Shown here one piece after another: positions 6,278 through 7,888 of a stretch of DNA of 7,888 bases. Origin of the DNA: Nitrospinota bacterium (GTDB taxonomy: Bacteria > Nitrospinota_A > UBA7883 > JACRLM01); assembly GCA_015231995.1 (NCBI GenBank), contig JADGAO010000162.1:1-7888 (forward strand), read 5' to 3'. Below the pieces are notes generated by a model. The model was given only the letters and a program-made list of their open reading frames with translations. It searched no databases and was not told the origin of the DNA. Both the position numbers and the translations under genes were made by a program. The stretch's first letter is position 1, and each line of letters begins with the position of its first letter.

Positions 6278-6316
6278 TAATATTGTAATATTAAAATATG
6301 AGATTACTTATTGCAA
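6278..6316 (-). promoter_or_regulatory. Promoter of the membrane-protein gene with overlapping palindrome
   Basis: On the minus strand TTGCAA (6311-6316) and TAATAT (6288-6293) are separated by exactly 17 bp, each matching 4 of 6 consensus sigma-70 bases, about 43 bp upstream of the ATG. A perfect palindrome, TAATATT-GT-AATATTA (6278-6293), covers the -10 element. That position suits a repressor operator, although AT-rich DNA gives such palindromes by chance more easily. Confidence 0.45.
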
Positions 6317-6400
6317 GATTTTTCCCTATTGATAGATGTTTGAGCGGTGATTAGCGCAATGAAAGGATGTGGCGATAATGCCGATGGTAAAGCAGAAGGG

Positions 6401-6458
6401 AGTTTAGAGGTTTTCCGTCTTTAGGACAACGCAATTTGCTAAGAGAAATTTCTAAACT
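6401..6458. other. Long-stem inverted repeat between hicB and the membrane-protein gene
   Basis: AGTTTAGA (6401-6408) and TCTAAACT (6451-6458) are perfect inverse arms, and the stem can extend inward as RNA through two G-U pairs, three A-U pairs and one more wobble to 6414/6445, leaving a 30-nt loop. No T-run follows, so a simple terminator is unlikely. It may be a remnant of a small palindromic element or a structured untranslated RNA. The rest of 6317-6479 shows nothing I recognise. Confidence 0.35.
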
Positions 6459-6479
6459 GCTTCCCCATTTCGAGAGATA

Positions 6480-6860
6480 TCAACCCCTATCCGTTCCCTG
6501 ATGCGTCTTCATCTTGCTCTCCACCGTGTCCTTCGTCCTCAAGGCCACCGCTTCCGTCATCCACTGGTTTAATGTCTGCCCACGCCTGGCCGCGTCCAGC
6601 GCGGCCTTTTCATGAAGCTTCTCGCCTATACGCACAGTGACGGAGCCTTTGAAAGGCTTCTTCGGCTCAATGCCTCTTTCGCGGCACAGGGTAAGGTAAT
6701 GGTCAACCGTGGCCCTGAACGCTTTCTCCAGTTCGCCAATGGTTTTGCCCTCGTACAGAAGCGTATCTGTCACGAACAACACTTCCCCTCTCAGCGTCCC
6801 GCTATCCAAATCCGGCTCGACGGAGCCAGAGTAACCCCTGTGCCTAAATACCTTATCCAT
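6480..6860 (-). CDS. hicB: HicB-family antitoxin
   Basis: A 126-residue protein with the two-part HicB architecture. The N-terminal part-RNase-H-like fold carries YSGSVEPDLDSGTLRGEV (10-27) and a long helix around 42-62 (GELEKAFRATVDHYLTLC); the C-terminal ribbon-helix-helix DNA-binding domain is at about 71-106 (FKGSVTVRI, then LHEKAALDAARRGQTLNQWMTEAV). HicB binds and neutralises the HicA mRNA interferase and usually represses its own operon. I chose the ATG at 6860: it shares one base with the hicA stop (TGATG), and GGAGAG (complement of 6866-6871) lies 5 nt upstream. A TTG at 6863 would add one residue but sits too close to that site. The tail after 107 is polar and variable. Confidence 0.88.
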   Translation of the reverse strand: MDKVFRHRGYSGSVEPDLDSGTLRGEVLFVTDTLLYEGKTIGELEKAFRATVDHYLTLCRERGIEPKKPFKGSVTVRIGEKLHEKAALDAARRGQTLNQWMTEAVALRTKDTVESKMKTHQGTDRG

Positions 6861-7114
6861 CAAATCTCTCCATGTCTTTTCAGGTGTTCAACCGCTTTTT
6901 CTAGAATGCGCCTCGGCAACGAATTTTTCCCACGTCCATGAGGACGGAACAGATGAAATATGTCGCCGCGTTTTGTGTGCGCGAAAAAACAGTGAGACCC
7001 GCCTTTTTGTACGAGTTCATATCCGCAAGATTCAAATACGAGGGCCAATTCGCTCCATGAAAAGTCAGCAGGGATACGCCTCAACCTTGCAAGAAGCTTT
7101 TCCCGTTTACCCAT
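6860..7114 (-). CDS. hicA: HicA-family toxin (mRNA interferase)
   Basis: An 84-residue basic protein with the HicA double-stranded-RNA-binding-like fold. After a helix near 20-30 (WSELALVFESCGYE), GYELVQKGGSHCFF (31-44) contains the G-S-H motif whose histidine (H41) is the family's catalytic residue. A strand carrying phenylalanine and histidine (DIFHLFRPHGRGK, 51-63) and a closing helix (SLPRRILEKAVEHLKRHG) follow. HicA cleaves mRNA and inhibits translation until bound by HicB. It is intact, slightly longer than the smallest HicA proteins, with a basic N-terminal extension. The ATG at 7114 is preceded by AGAGG at good distance. It is first in the operon with hicB immediately downstream, the usual hicAB order. 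Confidence 0.9.
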   Translation of the reverse strand: MGKREKLLARLRRIPADFSWSELALVFESCGYELVQKGGSHCFFAHTKRGDIFHLFRPHGRGKNSLPRRILEKAVEHLKRHGEI

Positions 7115-7136
7115 GAGTTTCCTCTTTCTTTATGGT

Positions 7137-7157
7137 TGCAATCATATCATGATTGCA
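7137..7157. promoter_or_regulatory. Palindromic operator/promoter of hicAB
   Basis: Perfect inverted arms TGCAATCAT (7137-7145) and ATGATTGCA (7149-7157) flank a 3-bp spacer, 22 bp upstream of the hicA ATG. On the minus strand the hexamer TATGAT (7141-7146), a 5/6 match to a -10 box, lies inside the palindrome, so a bound protein would block RNA polymerase. Known HicB antitoxins with a ribbon-helix-helix domain bind such palindromes, so autoregulation by HicB (or HicAB) is the natural reading. The -35 region is poor. Confidence 0.65.
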
Positions 7158-7221
7158 CGCAAAATCCCGCGAAAACAAAAACCGATAATCAAAACCTTCA
7201 CGTCACACCGACGTTTGAAGT

Positions 7222-7254
7222 ATCCTCATTATGAAAACTCCTTCGCATGAGGAT
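7222..7254 (+). promoter_or_regulatory. Hairpin hiding the Shine-Dalgarno sequence of the 7260 gene, with a ten-codon leader ORF
   Basis: ATCCTCAT (7222-7229) pairs perfectly with ATGAGGAT (7247-7254) across a 17-nt loop. The second arm contains GAGGA (7249-7253), the ribosome binding site of the gene starting at 7260. A small ORF begins in the loop, ATG 7231, encodes MKTPSHEDSE and stops with TGA at 7261-7263, overlapping the downstream ATG as ATGA. Ribosomes on the leader would open the hairpin. Its own ribosome binding site is weak (GAAG, 10 nt upstream). Confidence 0.4.
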
Positions 7255-7259
7255 TCTGA

Positions 7260-7760
7260 ATGAGAGCGTTTTTAAACTTGCTGGGCCTCGCCGGGGCGAT
7301 GGGCGTAACAACGGCTCTTGTGTTGGGATATCTGACAGGATTCGGGTTTATCGAATTGACGACACATATCGGCGTTGGACTTTTGTCGCCTGCCGCGCCG
7401 ATGCTGGCCTTTTCGATAACCCTGTTCTATTTCATCGCAACAGGAAAAGCCATTGGAGAAGCCGCCCAAAAAGGCCATGCCACAGAGGATGATGTCGCCG
7501 CCACACGCGGGTTCAAAGCGAAATTGTTTCCATGGCTTCTCGCCGCGATGATCGCGCTTATGGCGGCTCCGCTTTCCGGGGCGGCGTTCGACACTGGGAA
7601 ATTGCCGCGATACGCCCATTCCATAATCGCCTGGGCGTCGCTGGCCGTTTTGTGGCTGGCCTGGTGGAAAGCATCGGCAATGTTGCGGGAGAACTCCGCG
7701 ATTATGGCGAAAACGGCGAAGGCTATCCGGGGGGATTCGGGAAAAATGAGGAATCTATGA
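7260..7760 (+). CDS. Small integral membrane protein of unknown function
   Basis: I do not recognise a named family. The 166-residue protein has hydrophobic segments at about 8-29, 38-60, 88-106 and 119-137, consistent with four membrane helices. A short polar loop lies between the second and third (GKAIGEAAQKGHATEDDVAATRGFKAK, roughly 62-88) and a basic C-terminal tail follows. H36, H120 and the aromatic cluster WLAWW (132-136) sit near the helices, a pattern seen in small quinone- or haem-associated membrane proteins, but that is not enough for a call. The start is firm: an in-frame TGA ends directly before the ATG, and GAGGA lies 6 nt upstream. It is divergent from hicAB, with a 145-bp shared intergenic region, and its base composition matches the GC-rich core genes, so it need not belong with the toxin-antitoxin module. 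Confidence 0.75.
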   Translation: MRAFLNLLGLAGAMGVTTALVLGYLTGFGFIELTTHIGVGLLSPAAPMLAFSITLFYFIATGKAIGEAAQKGHATEDDVAATRGFKAKLFPWLLAAMIALMAAPLSGAAFDTGKLPRYAHSIIAWASLAVLWLAWWKASAMLRENSAIMAKTAKAIRGDSGKMRNL

Positions 7761-7833
7761 CCATGTTAAAGCCTCACCGAAATTCCAGGTCGTTATTCCG
7801 CAAAAGGTATAAGTCAACGATTATTTCTTTACT

Positions 7834-7888
7834 CTCTCCCCGCCAACTTTGCGGGGAGAGGAAGGCGCTTTGCGCCAGGTGAGGGGTT
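7834..7888 (+). repeat. Double-hairpin CTCTCCCCGC...GGTGAGGGG intergenic repeat
   Basis: CTCTCCCCGC (7834-7843) and GCGGGGAGAG (7851-7860) form a perfect 10-bp stem with a 7-nt loop; directly after it GGCGC-TTT-GCGCC (7864-7876) forms a second hairpin, then AGGTGAGGGGTT runs to the window edge. From memory this type of repeat is common between genes in many bacterial genomes. The first hairpin lies 73 bp after the 7260 gene; no T-run follows, so termination would be Rho-independent only in a loose sense. The unit probably continues beyond the window. The bases at 7761-7833 hold nothing I recognise. Confidence 0.65.

Noticed and set aside
7532..7882. 116-codon frame overlapping the end of the small membrane protein
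   Set aside because: Most of it is antisense-like translation of the membrane gene in another frame, and its end is the hairpin repeat. The internal ATG at 7763 gives only 39 residues with no support.

Overview
This window looks like chromosome of a Gram-negative bacterium with fairly GC-rich core genes. The GlcD, PurE and DHH proteins and the palindromic intergenic repeats recall Deltaproteobacteria-like or Nitrospinota-like genomes. That assignment is an impression from memory of similar proteins, not something the sequence proves.

Layout. (1) Positions 1-1744, plus strand: the end of a surface-polysaccharide cluster, with the C-terminal part of a family 2 glycosyltransferase followed 12 bp later by a polysaccharide deacetylase. 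Each gene carries an in-frame run of exactly eight G, so phase-variable polysaccharide assembly is possible. (2) Positions 4582-1751, minus strand: a tightly packed unit of FAD-linked oxidase (GlcD type), PurE, and a DHH/DHHA1 phosphoesterase. The glcD stop directly abuts the purE start. This unit converges on the deacetylase gene with only 6 bp between the stop codons. (3) Positions 4583-5150: a non-coding stretch with a probable glcD promoter, a perfect 18-bp palindrome, a cluster of TGTCATCCTGAG...GAAGGATC palindromic repeats and a degenerate copy of a second repeat family. (4) Positions 5151-6479: an AT-rich segment with one gene for an unrecognised 364-residue multi-pass membrane protein and its own promoter, overlapped by a 16-bp palindrome. 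It looks acquired relative to its surroundings. (5) Positions 6480-7157, minus strand: a complete HicA toxin/HicB antitoxin pair with a 9+9 bp palindrome at its promoter that is a good candidate for the HicB operator. (6) Positions 7222-7760, plus strand: a small four-helix membrane protein of unknown function, divergent from hicAB. Its Shine-Dalgarno sequence lies in a hairpin and inside a ten-codon leader ORF that overlaps its start. (7) Positions 7761-7888: a non-coding tail ending in a double hairpin repeat.

How the genes fit together. The first two genes probably act in one polysaccharide pathway. The glcD-purE-DHH unit is co-transcribed housekeeping metabolism with no obvious shared pathway. 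The stretch from about 4.6 kb to the end is accessory: repeats, an orphan AT-rich membrane protein, a toxin-antitoxin pair and a small membrane protein. I found no CRISPR array, rRNA, tRNA or transposase gene. The best leads for something undescribed are the twin G8 tracts, the leader/hairpin arrangement before the 7260 gene and the orphan membrane protein at 5151-6245. None of them is proven by sequence alone.
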